This document shows positions 26,009 through 38,598 of a DNA stretch of 64,000 nucleotides, piece after piece (position 1 is the first letter of the stretch; each line of letters begins with the position of its first letter). The stretch lies in assembly GCF_021155765.1 (NCBI RefSeq), contig NC_060106.1, forward strand, positions 17,634,031-17,698,030, written 5' to 3'. The notes beneath the pieces were generated by a model. It had not been told where the DNA came from and made no database searches. It was given only the letters and a program-made list of their open reading frames with translations. The translations under genes were made by a program, and so were the position numbers. This DNA comes from Diprion similis. Its lineage: Eukaryota; Arthropoda; Insecta; Hymenoptera; Diprionidae.

Positions 26009-29000
26009 TCACTCGGGATTTTGACCAACCCTGGCAATGAATTCATCAAGTATCGAGGAAAGTTCCTTATTTTCCTTTGACTTCTGCTCGACCATTTCCG
26101 CTAAAGAATTACTTTTCAATTCAGCCTTCCTTATCATTGCCTGTAATCTTACAGTCTCTGTTTCGTGTTGCTTTCGGATCGCTTCCAATTCCAAATTTGC
26201 CCTAGAAAAAAGAAGATCAAGTTGCAACTGTTCGCAATCCATAAGTTTTACTGGTATTGAAATAATGTATGTAATGACTACTTTTCAAGCTGTGACATCG
26301 CGTGATTCTTAAGCTGGTCATATCTGTCCTCAAGCGTTTTGATTGTTTTAACATTTTCTTGTATGCTCTCTTTGAGAACATCCTCGTTACTCTTATATGC
26401 TGAAGTTACACTTTTTAGTCGTTCGTATTTCAAGTGGACGTCGTTGAATGCTGCTTCCGTGTTACCCAAATGATGATTAGCAGCCTGTAAATCATCTTGC
26501 AGCTTTGCTTTTTCCTGCGCGAAGATCGTTCTTTCTCTTTCCCGATCTGCCATTTGTCGACTCAATGATTTTTCATATTCATCCATTACCATCCTATCAA
26601 AATAATTGTATGTTAGTCTAAATTTGGCTGCAATGGACGTAAATATTCAATTATTTAATCTAGTTAACAAATACAAAACCGCACGTCATCTCTTTCTTCT
26701 TTTGCATTTCATGTGCCATTTCTTTTTCAAGACTCTCATATTTCAACCGCTGCTTTTCCTGTTCTATTTCGTGCTCCTTTCTTTCTTTTTCTCGTTCTTT
26801 TCTTTCCTTCTCAAGCTGTGAATCAAGCTGTAATACTGTCGACCTAACCAACTCTAATTCTTTGGCCATAGCCTCATCAACCATTGGTGTAACCATGGGT
26901 TTCACTTCTTCCACCACTATCTTCTGCAACGAAAAGCAAAACATGTTCCATTATTTGGAAATTGGACAGACTGAATTACCAGTGAGAAAAACCAGTGAGT
27001 AAAATGGAGATCAATATTTACAATGATATTACCTCTTCGATTTTAGGTGGTTCTTCAATTTTTTTAGGTGTTCCAGGTGTCGGACTGTAAAGCAACAGTC
27101 TGTCAATGGCTGCCAAAGCAGGATTTCGTTTTGGCGTGCCAAGTGTTGGCTGTGAAATATTGTTTTTGGCATTTTCTTCGCCGTCAACTACTTGCGGAGG
27201 CCCCTGTGGTAGCATACTGGTGTTACCAACCAAAGGGTCGAATTTCACATAAAGCGACTCAGCTCGCAAATCACGAACGGTATTCTTACTATTATTTCTT
27301 GTAAGCAAGAAATCGAACGATGCTGGATCAAAGAATACTGTGAACAGATAACATATAGTATTTTACTTGTCAAAAATAATTATTTTCAAGTATTGAAGAT
27401 ATATCATTTTCATGCTATTGAAGAAAAAAAAAAGATATAATTACACTATCGCAAGTCTCAGGCAAGTATCTGAAATCTGAACTTACACTCTGATTGAGCG
27501 TTGAAAAAGTGATCAGTATCTTCAGTCAACTCCGATGACTTGTTACTAATTTCTTCAGCAATAGCTTGAGCTGCCAGCCCCAATTTCTCAAAATTGTAGT
27601 CTGCTATTTGTAGACTGGTACTTTGTTGTACAGGTTTAAAAGCATCATAAGGGTCACTAGTATTCTCAGAGCTAATACTGTGAAAAGATTCCTCCCTGAG
27701 AGTGGATGTTTGATTTAAATCTTCCTCACCTGAACTACCTGTATTCTGACAACTTTCTGCATTCAGCAAGTATATTGGTTGAGTGTCAAAATTACTTCCT
27801 GGATATGGTGTGACATTAATTTCTACTTGAGGTAATTCTTCTGACTTAGATTCTTTCAAATCTTCCAAATGAGTAGACGTATTTTGTGGAACACATGGCA
27901 CCTTGTTTTCTGTAACTTGTGAAACAGTTTCTAGATCCTTAGCTTGTTGTAGACTTTGTGATAACTGGTCCACTGAATTTTCAAGTACCACTTGTTTTGA
28001 CTGCTTGGATTCTAACTCAGATTGAATTGATTGAGTTTCAGGATATACTGTCTTTTGAACTTCTGGTAATTCTTGAGCTGGCTCTATGTTTTCCAAATTC
28101 TCTTCAGGGACACTGACTGTAGTCGATACACTGAGATTATCAGAAATTTCTAGAGCTTGTTCCTGAGTTATGCACTCTTTGAAAGTTTCCGAACTTATAT
28201 TTTGAGATAAGTTTGGAACAACGGTGGATATGCTTTCTGCCTCAAACTGACTTGTATTTCCTGATAATTCCTCTGCAAAATGATCTGTAGAAGAATCAGG
28301 TGTACATCGTTCTGGAACCAATTGTGAGTTTTTCACATTACGGCTTACCTCCTTAAAATCGTTCACAGTTTCTGGTTCGATAAATCTTTCAGTTAATGTA
28401 TTCAATTGTGGGTTTTTCACATAACGTTCTTCTTCCTTAGAATCTTTCACAGTTTCTGGTTCGATAGGTCTTTCTACTGCAAAATCAGATTCTTTATTCA
28501 GCAGTTCTTCAACAATGCAAGGATCAATTACCACACTGTTTGATGTACATAGAGTCTGTTCATTTGAACTAGATGTATTCTGATTTGGACAGAGCGTTGT
28601 CTCTGGAGGTAAATTCAAGGGATCGTTCAATGATGACACATTCCCAACTGTTGAGGTTGCGGACAAGTCGTTCGATGGATTCTCACTGATCTCAGTTATG
28701 CTCTGTGAATTGCAATTTGTTGATGCAGCGTTTTCATTATTTGAGACACAGTGAGTACCATTTAACACCTCTGATTCAGTTGAGTAAAGCTTGTTGAAAG
28801 TCGAGTTACAGCCCGGTGCCAATTCGATAGTCCCATTCAATAGACGTGAATTCTCATGTGAACTATCATGCGAATTTGACGACAGTGAAGAATCTTGTGC
28901 TTGAAGCGAATTATTTTGTGAATACTCTGCAGCTGGTAGTAATTCTGTAGTTTTATTTAAAATTAATATGTTCTCAGAGTCAGACTTCAACGACAAATCT

Positions 29001-32000
29001 CTGGTTTCGTTTAATGCAGGGTTATTTGCAGAGGATTGTGGAATGTCTGGCGAATCTTCAACGTGATTTTCGAACAAGTTATCACGGGTTTGTTTATGCT
29101 CTGAATCCTCTACTGGTTCAGCACTTGAAGAATCAAGCTTGGGATCGAGCGTTACAGAAGTTTCTAGCGGTTCGGCTTCTCGAATATCAGTGGTTTCATT
29201 TAGGTGAATATTTCCCCAGCCTGATATCAAGTCATCCAGTCCAGGAATATTCGTGTTTCCATATGAAGTGTCTGCCGCCGTCTGCGGGGTTATAGGTCTC
29301 AAATGATTCCAACTCTTAGTACTTGGTGTACTTGTTAGACTTTGAAAACTGCACTCTGAAGACAGGCTCTCGGGCCTGGAAGTTGGAGCTCCCGCATCCA
29401 CAAATTCACGTGTGAACTGTACTTTTACTTCGTGTTCTGTTTTCCCTGTTTGCGTGTTGCTCGCAGCCTGAAAATAAAATACAAATAATTTTTAATATTT
29501 AATAGTGAATTTTAATTATGCATAGACTTCTTATTGCACAAAGTTCAATTTTCATAGATCATTCAGTTATATACCTAAATAAATAATTTTTTGGGCATAG
29601 GTCAATTAGTTCAAATGTCTTACAATCAGAGACTAGAATTCAATATTTTATACATTTCGGAATATTCTATGTTAAATTGTTTCTTTTACTGAGGTAATAT
29701 TTTAACAAAAATTTTACAATCCAATATTCTTTAAGAATTTCAACGCGAATATATGCCAGAAGTTTTATCCTAGTTACCTTATCACCACATTCAAACAACG
29801 TTTATTTATGGAACTAGCAAATGATGACAGAATCTCTTTTTGTTAAGAAAGCAGAGAAACACGAGCCAGTTTGGCAAAAGAGACAGACAATAGCTGAGAA
29901 TTAAATGCCTACAACCGAACAGAAAATCAAGGTGGCTTTAAAAGTTGGTCAATCGTCCTGATTATCTCCAAACAGAATTAGAAATAAATTGTAATGTGAT
30001 TTTTACATAGTAGAAATTATTTTTTTCTCCTCTCTTCTCTTTATTCAGGATAATATTAAATTTTCGGAATTCATGATGCGCAAAACAATGACTCACATCA
30101 TGGCGAATGTTTACGAAAAAAATCAAGAGTAAAGACATTGCCAGGATCGAAAAATGGATGGCCGATTAGTACGAAATGATTACAGCAAGTAAAAGCTAAA
30201 ATTCCACTTGTCAAAAAAGATGATTTTGCAAAGGACACTGGACATTTCTACCTCGCTAGCAATGGGGGGAGCGGATCCGCGATGTAGGAGTTTGTTGATG
30301 AAGTCCATGCCGATCGGTGACAGTAAGAAGAGACTTTCCTGGTGTTTGCCCAATGAAAACTGACTCGCTTTTCGTTTTCTTAGCCAACTGACCCGAAGGA
30401 ACGGATGATGGTTTCATTCGAATTGCGCAACGGAGATCAGCTCTGGCTATTATAAGAACAGCAAAACACTAGCAAAAGACAAGGAGAGACCGAAACCAAT
30501 GGTTGGAGTCCTCGAAAAACTGGCACGTAATCAATGCCGACTGGGTACATATGGTTTCACCCTCGTCAGTCTAGCCTGGTACTCTTCAGTGTGATAAACT
30601 CTTTTTCTAACGTGAACCGTTTCAAAAATGCAACAGCTGTAACGATCTCTGTGCTATCTAGTACACTGTTTTATTTTTCAAATCGAAGACTGCCGTATTT
30701 TGCTAATCTGCGGTTTTCCTTTTTAACCACGTTAACGTCCTGATTACCAAAAAAATGTCAGAATATCCTGTAGTGCGCGGTGGCATACAATACATGCACA
30801 GATTAATTTCCGCCGATTACATTGTCAACTTTGCATTGTTATACTACCACGTGCTGAATTGTGTGGCGCGGTTAATTCACATAAAATACAATGTATGTAA
30901 ATCAATGCTTACAAAGTTATGTTTTAACAGATCTTTCGAGATCCGAAAAATAAGTTTCGCGTCAGCAAGTGGAAAAAAACAATTCAACACACTCAAAAAC
31001 AGTTATAGAAAATATTATCATTTCGTCACCGCCACGCGAACAAGAAAAAAAAGAAGAAACCAAAGTTGAAATGTGTCGATTCGAAATGCGCGATTAAAAA
31101 TTAGAAAATTTATTAGATTTTACTATAGATACATGTTGATTGCAGGTGTAATATTATTTGGACGTTTATAATTAGGACAGCATTTCTATTCCTTTCATCA
31201 TTTTTGTCAAGAGCAAAGATTCGACCGACCGACGGACTTACGCAGGCATTCGTTTTTAGAATGCATCCCACGCAATTCGTTCCGACGGCTCTCGGTGATG
31301 ACTTGATGAGATTCAGAAACCCGTATAGAAGTTGTTAAAGCTGCAATATATCACAAGAGGCACGCGAGTAGGTCGATCTAATTGTAATTTCACCTCACAC
31401 CGCAAATGAAAAACGAAGCTTCGGAGTGAAAGAAGTTGTAATATTTCATGTGTTCCGACGTAAAATGCAACGGTGCGACGAAAGATGCAGAGCATCGAAG
31501 AATGCGATCACGAGATTAGTTTTGAGAAGCGGGTGCACGGAAAAATTTTAAACGCACCGGAAGTGCTGGATCTGTAACCTCGCGTGTGCGATATACTTGG
31601 GCGTTTTTCTCGTTAAGAGTTCTCATCGGTAGTTGCAAGTTGTTAGTTTTCGCGAGTATAAAGAAACGAAGTGCACATGAAGAAAGAGATGAAAAAAGAA
31701 TAAGATAAGACTGTCCAGAACGAATGAATTTACCTTGTTACCACGATTACCCATGATTTTTGTACAGGGAACGTACTGAGAAAGATCGTAGGAAGTGCGG
31801 CTGTCACTAGCACGTGCTGTGTCCATATATATCGTGTTTATATGTGGAACCCCACGGAGCGAGAAAGACACTGCCCCAAAAGAGGTTTTCTTTCTTGCTC
31901 CCTTCCCTTTTTGTTTGTTTTCTCTACTTTCGTTGATGGTAGGCAGGTATCAAATTGTAGCCTAACGTGTAGTTAACGTGATTCCGAAAAGAACATTGTT

Positions 32001-34992
32001 CCGTCGCTATCGATTCGATATATTTTCCTAATTGTTCGTCGAATTTAAAAAAGAAACTTCTACGCGGTTATTACAAGCCGTAAAAGCACGCTGCGTTCTT
32101 CAAGTAATTACAGCTGACATTACACGATCTATTAAACAACGTATACATACAAAAGTCACTCAGTTAAATGATATGATTCCAGCGTCGTCTCCAAGCAGTA
32201 TGAAAGAAATGCAATTTGAATACAGCTGTTTCTAATTCCTGTTCTAATATTTCTTACCTCACATATTTTGATACGAACGCATTATACTTTTTCAAAAAAG
32301 AAACATCATATCAATGAAATTTCTAATTGTAATCGCTCGGACTGGTTCAAATATACATGTGTATGCATCGTTTCTCCTCGCAGTAAATAATAGAACTAGC
32401 TGCATAGAATTTACGTACAAAGATTGCAACAATATTGGACAGAATGACGTAATATAGACTAGGGAAAGTGATGACGAGTACTGATTTGCCTCAGTACTCA
32501 TTTTAAAATAAGGATAAAATGTATGATGTACATATATGTACATGCAATACCATATAAATTATATATAGGTGCAACACTTAAAACCCGCATAGGATATTCC
32601 GTAAATGGTAAAGAGAGTTGAGAGCGGTTCGATGAAGCTGATCGTGTGTGCGAGTGTGAATGCAGAGATATATGTATATATACAAGAAGGTGTGTGTGTG
32701 ACTCATTCATTCGCATCTGTTTAAATGTTCGTACGAAAATCCGATAGACTTATGAGCGTGGTATTCGGGGTGTGACTCTTTGATTTATACAGAAACATTG
32801 CAACAATAACTCCGAGCTAATTCGGCTTGATTAGTACTCGGGAGTATTTGAGAAATGCTAATATTAGATTTGTCAAGTCTTTCTAGTCAATAAATTGCGA
32901 GTAGCTGGCTGCATGGTGGTGGGTTGTCGAGTAGAATGTGATCGTCGTCTAACGTTTGATTATATTCTCACCTTCGTATGCAACGTCCAGCTTCTTACAA
33001 GCCTCGGTTATACGGCTGTATTCGAATGTCGCCGGTTATTTGATTAAATAGGATCGGAGAAGGAGCAGATTTCGTCTAATATCGAGCAGTGTACGATTGT
33101 TTTAAGAGCCATTTCCACACCGTGTCACGGTAGACGGTACAGTACTAACACACCATGTAAGATGTATCACTGTACTAGGCACTGGGCATACAACTGGTGG
33201 TGGTCGTCGAGATAGGAAATCAGCTTAGTGGCGCTATCTATGGAAATTCACTCCAAGAGATTGCCTAAATTCCAATTGAACCTCCGCCGATATGCACGTA
33301 TTTACGTACCTGTCCTTAGTTAGTCTCGTTGCAGCGCTCGTATTGTTCGTATGTAGGCAAAATTTCATTCATTCTACCGTCGTTGTCATTGTAAAGGATG
33401 CACCAGAAGTGCGAAGCGCGTATGAAAGCTTTTGTTCAACTCGATTCGTCGAATAATATAGGGAAGAGGTAATTGTACGCAGTTACGAATGCAGTAATCT
33501 CATTTTATTCCTTTTCTGAAAACTTTTACACCGCAATTGAAGAGAGAGCGATTGAATAATGTTGGGAGCGAATGAAACTGACTTTTCTTTTTGCCAGTGG
33601 CGAAAATCAACCGATGGATACATACGACGCTGAAAATGTTTCATAGATAACGATTAATGTATAGTATAGGTATACACGTTGTGAGAATTTTCGGATTGGA
33701 AAATTTATCGAAGTTTCGTTCACGATGATCTGATGAGAACTTCAAAATTTCTTGCATCTACACGTTTTTCTTCACCCTAATACCGCTTATTCAATATAGA
33801 CAATTGTATCACCTGTAAAAACGTTGACAATTTTCATTAAAAATTTTTTAGAATTACCAGTCACGTGTTCTCCGATCCATGACTCTGTAAAATAATAGTT
33901 TTTTTTTTTACTAATAAAAATAAAATATCTGCAAATGACATTGTTTATTCGGAGCGTTTAATTTTAAACGATTTTTCTTCGTACCGAACGATCGTTTTTC
34001 TGTAACTATACCAACATCTGGGAGTTTTGAACCGATGAATTTAACTTATTTTTAGTTAACCAAGGAAGAACAAAAGGAACGAGGTGGTAACGAGAATAGT
34101 TTGAATTCATTCGCATATGTGCCTCGACAGTGGTATGTCGGTTTCGAAAACTCGTCACGATCAATTACAAGCCGTAAATGGTACGGAAATAATAAATAAT
34201 TACGATGCGGTTCCTCGCCTGTAGACGAGGAGAAGCATTAAACGGTTTAGGGAACGAATATCGTTCCGTGCATTTCTCGCATCACATATATGCATATAAA
34301 CAAAATGCATATAAGTATAAAGTGTTTATTTTTCTTCAGTTTAAACTCGGGCAGATACGGGGGCTATTTATAGAACCCATACTCGAACGAAACTGTCAGA
34401 TACATACGAAGTTGCACCGAGGATTTTAAAAGGCTCTGCTGCTCTGCGGAACTTTATGTATATATGTATAGATGTGTATACGATAGAAAAAAAATTCTGA
34501 TACCTGATACGTGCATGTATGTATGTACATGATTCGCACCCTACGCCTATGATTCTTGTTATGAAATTATTATACATACGTGAAAGTACGTTATGTTTGA
34601 TACTTGCAGAACAATTCGAATTTTTTTTTTGTAAATAATTGAACAAAACTACTCTCCGAAAGGTATTATTCTTTTTTTTTTTACAACGTTTCATATTTTT
34701 CAGCCGTTTTGTGCTAGCGCGAGATATTTTCCTCGTGGAGTCATGCGAGTAAAAAATCCGCCAGAGCAAGCTAGTTTCAAAGGATTTGAAATTCAATCTG
34801 TTCGTTTGATACATGATGCACGCATGTTAATTCTGTACAGGATGACTCTCTCACCTTGCGAAGTCCAGGCTGCATCGGTGGCGAATTTTGTAGAGTCGCT
34901 GTTATTTCTCTGAGTACAACACGTGTTCCATCGCGCGTACCCAAAATACTGCAATTGCTGCCGATACCATTGGGAGTTCCAGAATTTGACAT
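26009..34992 (-). CDS. Tacc: TACC: transforming acidic coiled-coil protein
   Basis: Minus strand exons: 34992-34855 (start), 30338-30252, 29467-27487, 27337-27033, 26923-26685, 26593-26282, 26201-26009. All junctions keep phase, giving about 1084 aa. The large exon is acidic and rich in Ser/Glu/Asn. The last three exons form a continuous coiled coil ending in the conserved TACC-domain tail (EMVEQKSKENKELSSILDEF, then two dozen residues or fewer to the stop). TACC proteins bind Msps/XMAP215 and Aurora A/clathrin partners and stabilise centrosomal and spindle microtubules. The C-terminal half is secure. The 34992 and 30338 exons rest on phase and splice signals only. A second possible first exon lies at 31754 (separate entry). 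Confidence 0.87.
28310..28476 (-). repeat. Internal tandem repeat inside the TACC large exon
   Basis: Two adjacent protein-level copies of about 27 residues, sharing the core IEPETV(K/N)D, then KE, then VKN(P/S)QL. The DNA copies lie at about 28404-28476 and 28321-28395. It looks like a recent local duplication in a disordered acidic region. Confidence 0.75.
30252..30338 (-). CDS. Tacc: TACC candidate internal or alternative first exon
   Basis: A 29-codon frame with phase 0 at both ends, bounded by an acceptor (ACACCAG) and a donor (GAG|GTAGAA). It contains one ATG at 30308 (MDFINKLLHRGSAPPIASE). It can be an internal exon following the 34992 exon, or it can supply its own start. The frame stays open another 20 or so codons upstream before a TGA. 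Confidence 0.5.
30339..34854 (-). other. TACC 5' introns and alternative promoter region
   Basis: About 4.5 kb between the distal first exon and exon 30338. Apart from the 31754 exon I find no supported coding segment. The region upstream of 31871 is a reasonable place for an internal promoter. Poly-T runs and short TA-rich stretches occur (around 32520-32570, 34440-34480). Confidence 0.5.
31734..31754 (-). CDS. Tacc: TACC alternative first exon (MGNRGNK)
   Basis: Seven codons, MGNRGNK, end at a donor (AAG|GTAAAT) in phase 0, so they can join the 30338 or 29467 exon in frame. The same frame is open upstream to ATGs at 31826 and 31871 (MSFSLRG...), so a longer leader peptide is possible. If translation begins at 31754, the N terminus fits the N-myristoylation pattern (Gly2, small residue at position 6, no Pro at 7). 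No transcript evidence is available. Confidence 0.4.
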
Positions 34993-35389
34993 TTTTACAA
35001 TTTTAAAATAAACTGGCTGTCAGGCAACGGTCTCTCACTCGCTGCAGGCTGACGTCAAGCCAAGGAACAAAGAAAGAATAATGAAACCGGCGATATATTG
35101 GAACAGAAAAGGGCAAATATCACGTGGAAACACTTCACAATAACTAAGCACTTACGAATGGTATATTAGGTGAGAAAATATGGGCAAAAACTCCGTGAAA
35201 ACACCTTGTCCTTCCAAGGAACGCTTGTAACGGCTTCACGCTATTTTGACAACTTGAATATAAACCCAGTAACCAATCAGGAGCCGAGAATTAAAAGAAC
35301 ATTTCTTTCCGACGTATAGGTGGCGCTTAACTCGACCAATGTACCCAGTCGGTAATACAGATTGGATTTGTCCGTTCTTCCACACGTAA

Positions 35390-35810
35390 TTATCCGAGCG
35401 ACTTGTTCAATAATACTGTCAATGGAGTCAGATATGTAATACATACGTAATAAATATTTTCTTGCGAATGCAGGGCCAAGTGATGTTTCAAATGCTTGTT
35501 CATATTTATTCGTAACTTGTGATGCAGCCGTTGGTAAAGCAGGTCCCCAAAGTGGTGAATGTTAAATGGCGCAGGCGAACCAATCATACGTCGTACTGTC
35601 TAAGATCCTAAATTTTCATTGGTGGTGTAAAACACACCGTAAACAAATTTCTAATCAATTCAAACACCGTCGAACATATACGGCCTATATTGAATCAAAA
35701 TTACTCACAGTAATCGAATACTGCCGAATTTTGAACTTATAATAATTGAAGTCGATCGTGCGTATCGTGTAAGCCGTATAAGTTTCTGCTTGATCAGCTG
35801 ACGTCGCCAT
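35390..35810 (-). CDS. Candidate small two-exon gene, unidentified
   Basis: On the minus strand, ATG at 35810 opens a 34-codon frame (MATSADQAETYTAYTI...) ending at a perfect donor (ACT|GTGAGT, exon 35810-35709). A phase-0 acceptor (CTTAG|ACA, about 35600) leads into a second frame (VRRMIGSPAPFNIHHFG...) that ends at TAC|GTATGT near 35460 or runs to a stop at 35390. The family is not recognised. It sits between cyclin E and TACC, both transcribed in the same direction. It could be real, a decayed gene, or chance. Confidence 0.25.
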
Positions 35811-38598
35811 GTTTTCCTTGAAAAATTGAAAAAATCAACATTTGCAAGTTTTCAAAATAGTTACAAAAATTTCGTCATTACCTAAAAAGTATTACAAATG
35901 GGATTATATAAACGAATCAAATTCACAACATCGCTCGTCTTAGTAAAGTAAGTCTTTATTAATTCATTAATGTACTTTTCATACAAAAATTTATACTTGG
36001 TGATACAATTTTCACATAAGACAACCTGTTTCTTTCTGGTTGCTCACTGGAAACTCTGGGACATAAGAAGGGTGGGAATTATATGAGGATAGAAATTGGG
36101 ACACCTCTCGTATTTTTTACACTCAGTAATAATGTTCATTCTGTGCTGTGTAATAGTAACGAATAATGATTATGGTATAATAATGACATAAGGTACTAGA
36201 AAATACTATTCTCATACTTTGTCACATTTTTCTAGACGTAGATAAAAACTGTCACAGGTCCAAGGCACTTGTTTCTTCTATGTTTTACAATACAGGTACA
36301 ATAAGCAAATGCTTATGTACTACAATTGATAACGATACTTCTTAAATTTTTATAATAGAATTTCGACCAAAACGAATATTCAAGCAATGTGATAGGCTTG
36401 TTTAAAAATATATACACATACGCATATTGCCTGTAACGTTAACTATTATTATTGGTATTATTATTTTTTTACTCGTTACACCGATGTAAAAAAATATAAC
36501 TAGCATTAAATTTACAGCGCACACAAAAAGCACGCAACACAAGATACAACAAAAGATGGAGTTTTTTTCCGTTTCTTTCCTACACGTAACAACAAAAACT
36601 TTCAAAATACATATCTAATCAAACAATGTATGAAAAAAAAAAAAATAAAATAAAAGATTTTTCTAAAGTTTACAATAAAAAAGATCATATATTTAATAAT
36701 TTGCTGTAGTCAAGCATGCATAAATTTATTCCAGATATCCGTTTCAGAAATTCAAATCAAGAGGTTCCAATCTCTATGAAAATGCATATTCTGCACTGAA
36801 AAATGATCGTGTGTAACCGAATCGGGACCTAAGTTATTTTCTAACATGTTACGTAAGTTAACATTCTAGACGGCGTTAACAGCAAGGACATAAAATGCAA
36901 AAAAAAAAAAATAATAATATATTAGTCCATGGCAGTAATGCCACAAGTCATAACCCAGCAATACATATGAATGTTCTATGCCCTTGTAGCTACTTAGAAA
37001 TTAATACAGCCATATGTATATAGATATATACCTATAAAAAACTGATCGAGTCTATCATGTAGAATTGTTATAGGACCTTAAAACATGAATTACTTAATCT
37101 ATCACTTTTTTTTCATTTTTCATTTTTTTCTTCTTTCTCCGTTAATTCAGGCCTTAGGACATGTGTCATTAGTCATTAAACATCAACAATATATACGTTA
37201 TCAATTTCTGACATAATAGACACAATAAACAATTAGTATTATGTACAAAAATCAGTTACAGAACAATGAAATTCGCTGTTAAGATAAATATATTATGTTA
37301 GGATGGATTATATTCACTATTCCCAAAGTTTCATTACAGCCAGTAGTTAAACGATCCCAGTGAGAATTATTAAAGCGACTGGTCTGGTCAGTCTTATCCG
37401 AAGGGTAACAAACAAATCCCCAGTTTACTACTATAGAATCAAATATCTGTAATATTACTTATTCGTATTGATAAAGAAAATTTCTAATCAATTTTAAATC
37501 ATAAGTAAATTTGTTTCTGCACATTCGAAGAATTATTCAGTCATATTTAAATTGACTGAGTAATGTTTCCTTTTTTTCTTGAGTTTGTGTAATTCCGCAT
37601 TATGACCAATGCTCGGAAGATCCCCACATGTGAGCACCCGATAAGAATTAAGAATGCTACAAGATACAGTTACTTTACTAAATGATGCTTAGAATGAAAA
37701 ATTACTAGATGCATATAATGCGAATTAAACTGAAAAGTGGAAAAAACGAATATTAAGAAATTAGCTCGCGTGCAAAAGCCATTAAAATGAATCTTAGGAT
37801 AATTAATTGTCTACAGGATCCGCCACGAAAGTTATGCCAAACACTTTAAATAATTTATAGTTATCAATCCGGGCAAGTTCATAAACTCTGATTTAATTTT
37901 GAATTGAAAAGGTAAAAATTAATACGGTACAGCTTGTTCAACTACATATTCTCTTGAACTATTTGACAAATGGAGAAATAAGAGGAAACGAATGACACTT
38001 GATGTTTCAAGTTGAGGATGCAAGAGCAGTTGTCTAAGGCTTCGATTTTTAAATAATTTTTTTATCTATTAAAAATTATGCATCTTATTCAACACTGTTA
38101 ATACAAAGAGTGAAATGGTCATAATTTGAGCAAATTTTGATCACTTCTTCGTTCTTTTAATTAATTTTCGTCAAATGAAGCTATATAGGGAAGCTACAAG
38201 TTGTGTGAAAAATTGTAGCTTATTATCAACTGATATTAACCGTTAAAAATTCTTGGTTCTGTAAATGACTATTTATGCCCATCTGGCAACAGCGTGTACA
38301 TCTTGAAAAATTTGAACAATGAGCATTACTTTTCTATCTTTAGTTTAGTTTTCTACTTTCAACTTTAGAGTTGAACCTTTTTTTTCGAACTTGCCCCAAA
38401 TTTTTCTGACTGAAGATATCAGTGTTATGTTAATCCCTGTGCAAGCCCTTTTACTTATGGCAAAAAGTTGCGCAGCAAACGGTGTCGGAAGAGATATCAC
38501 GATGGTTTAAATACGATGGTTGCCATTGATGATTAATTAACTATAACAAGGTTTTATGCTCATTTTACTCAAGCCATCATTATAAAGTCAATTACAGC
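35811..38598. other. Long AT-rich region downstream of cyclin E
   Basis: About 2.8 kb with no supported exon. Since cyclin E is transcribed toward it, much of it may be cyclin E 3' UTR. A minus-strand AATAAA (plus TTTATT) lies at about 35955, near the far end, and another near 36727. Poly-A/T runs are frequent (36630-36660, 36900). Confidence 0.45.
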
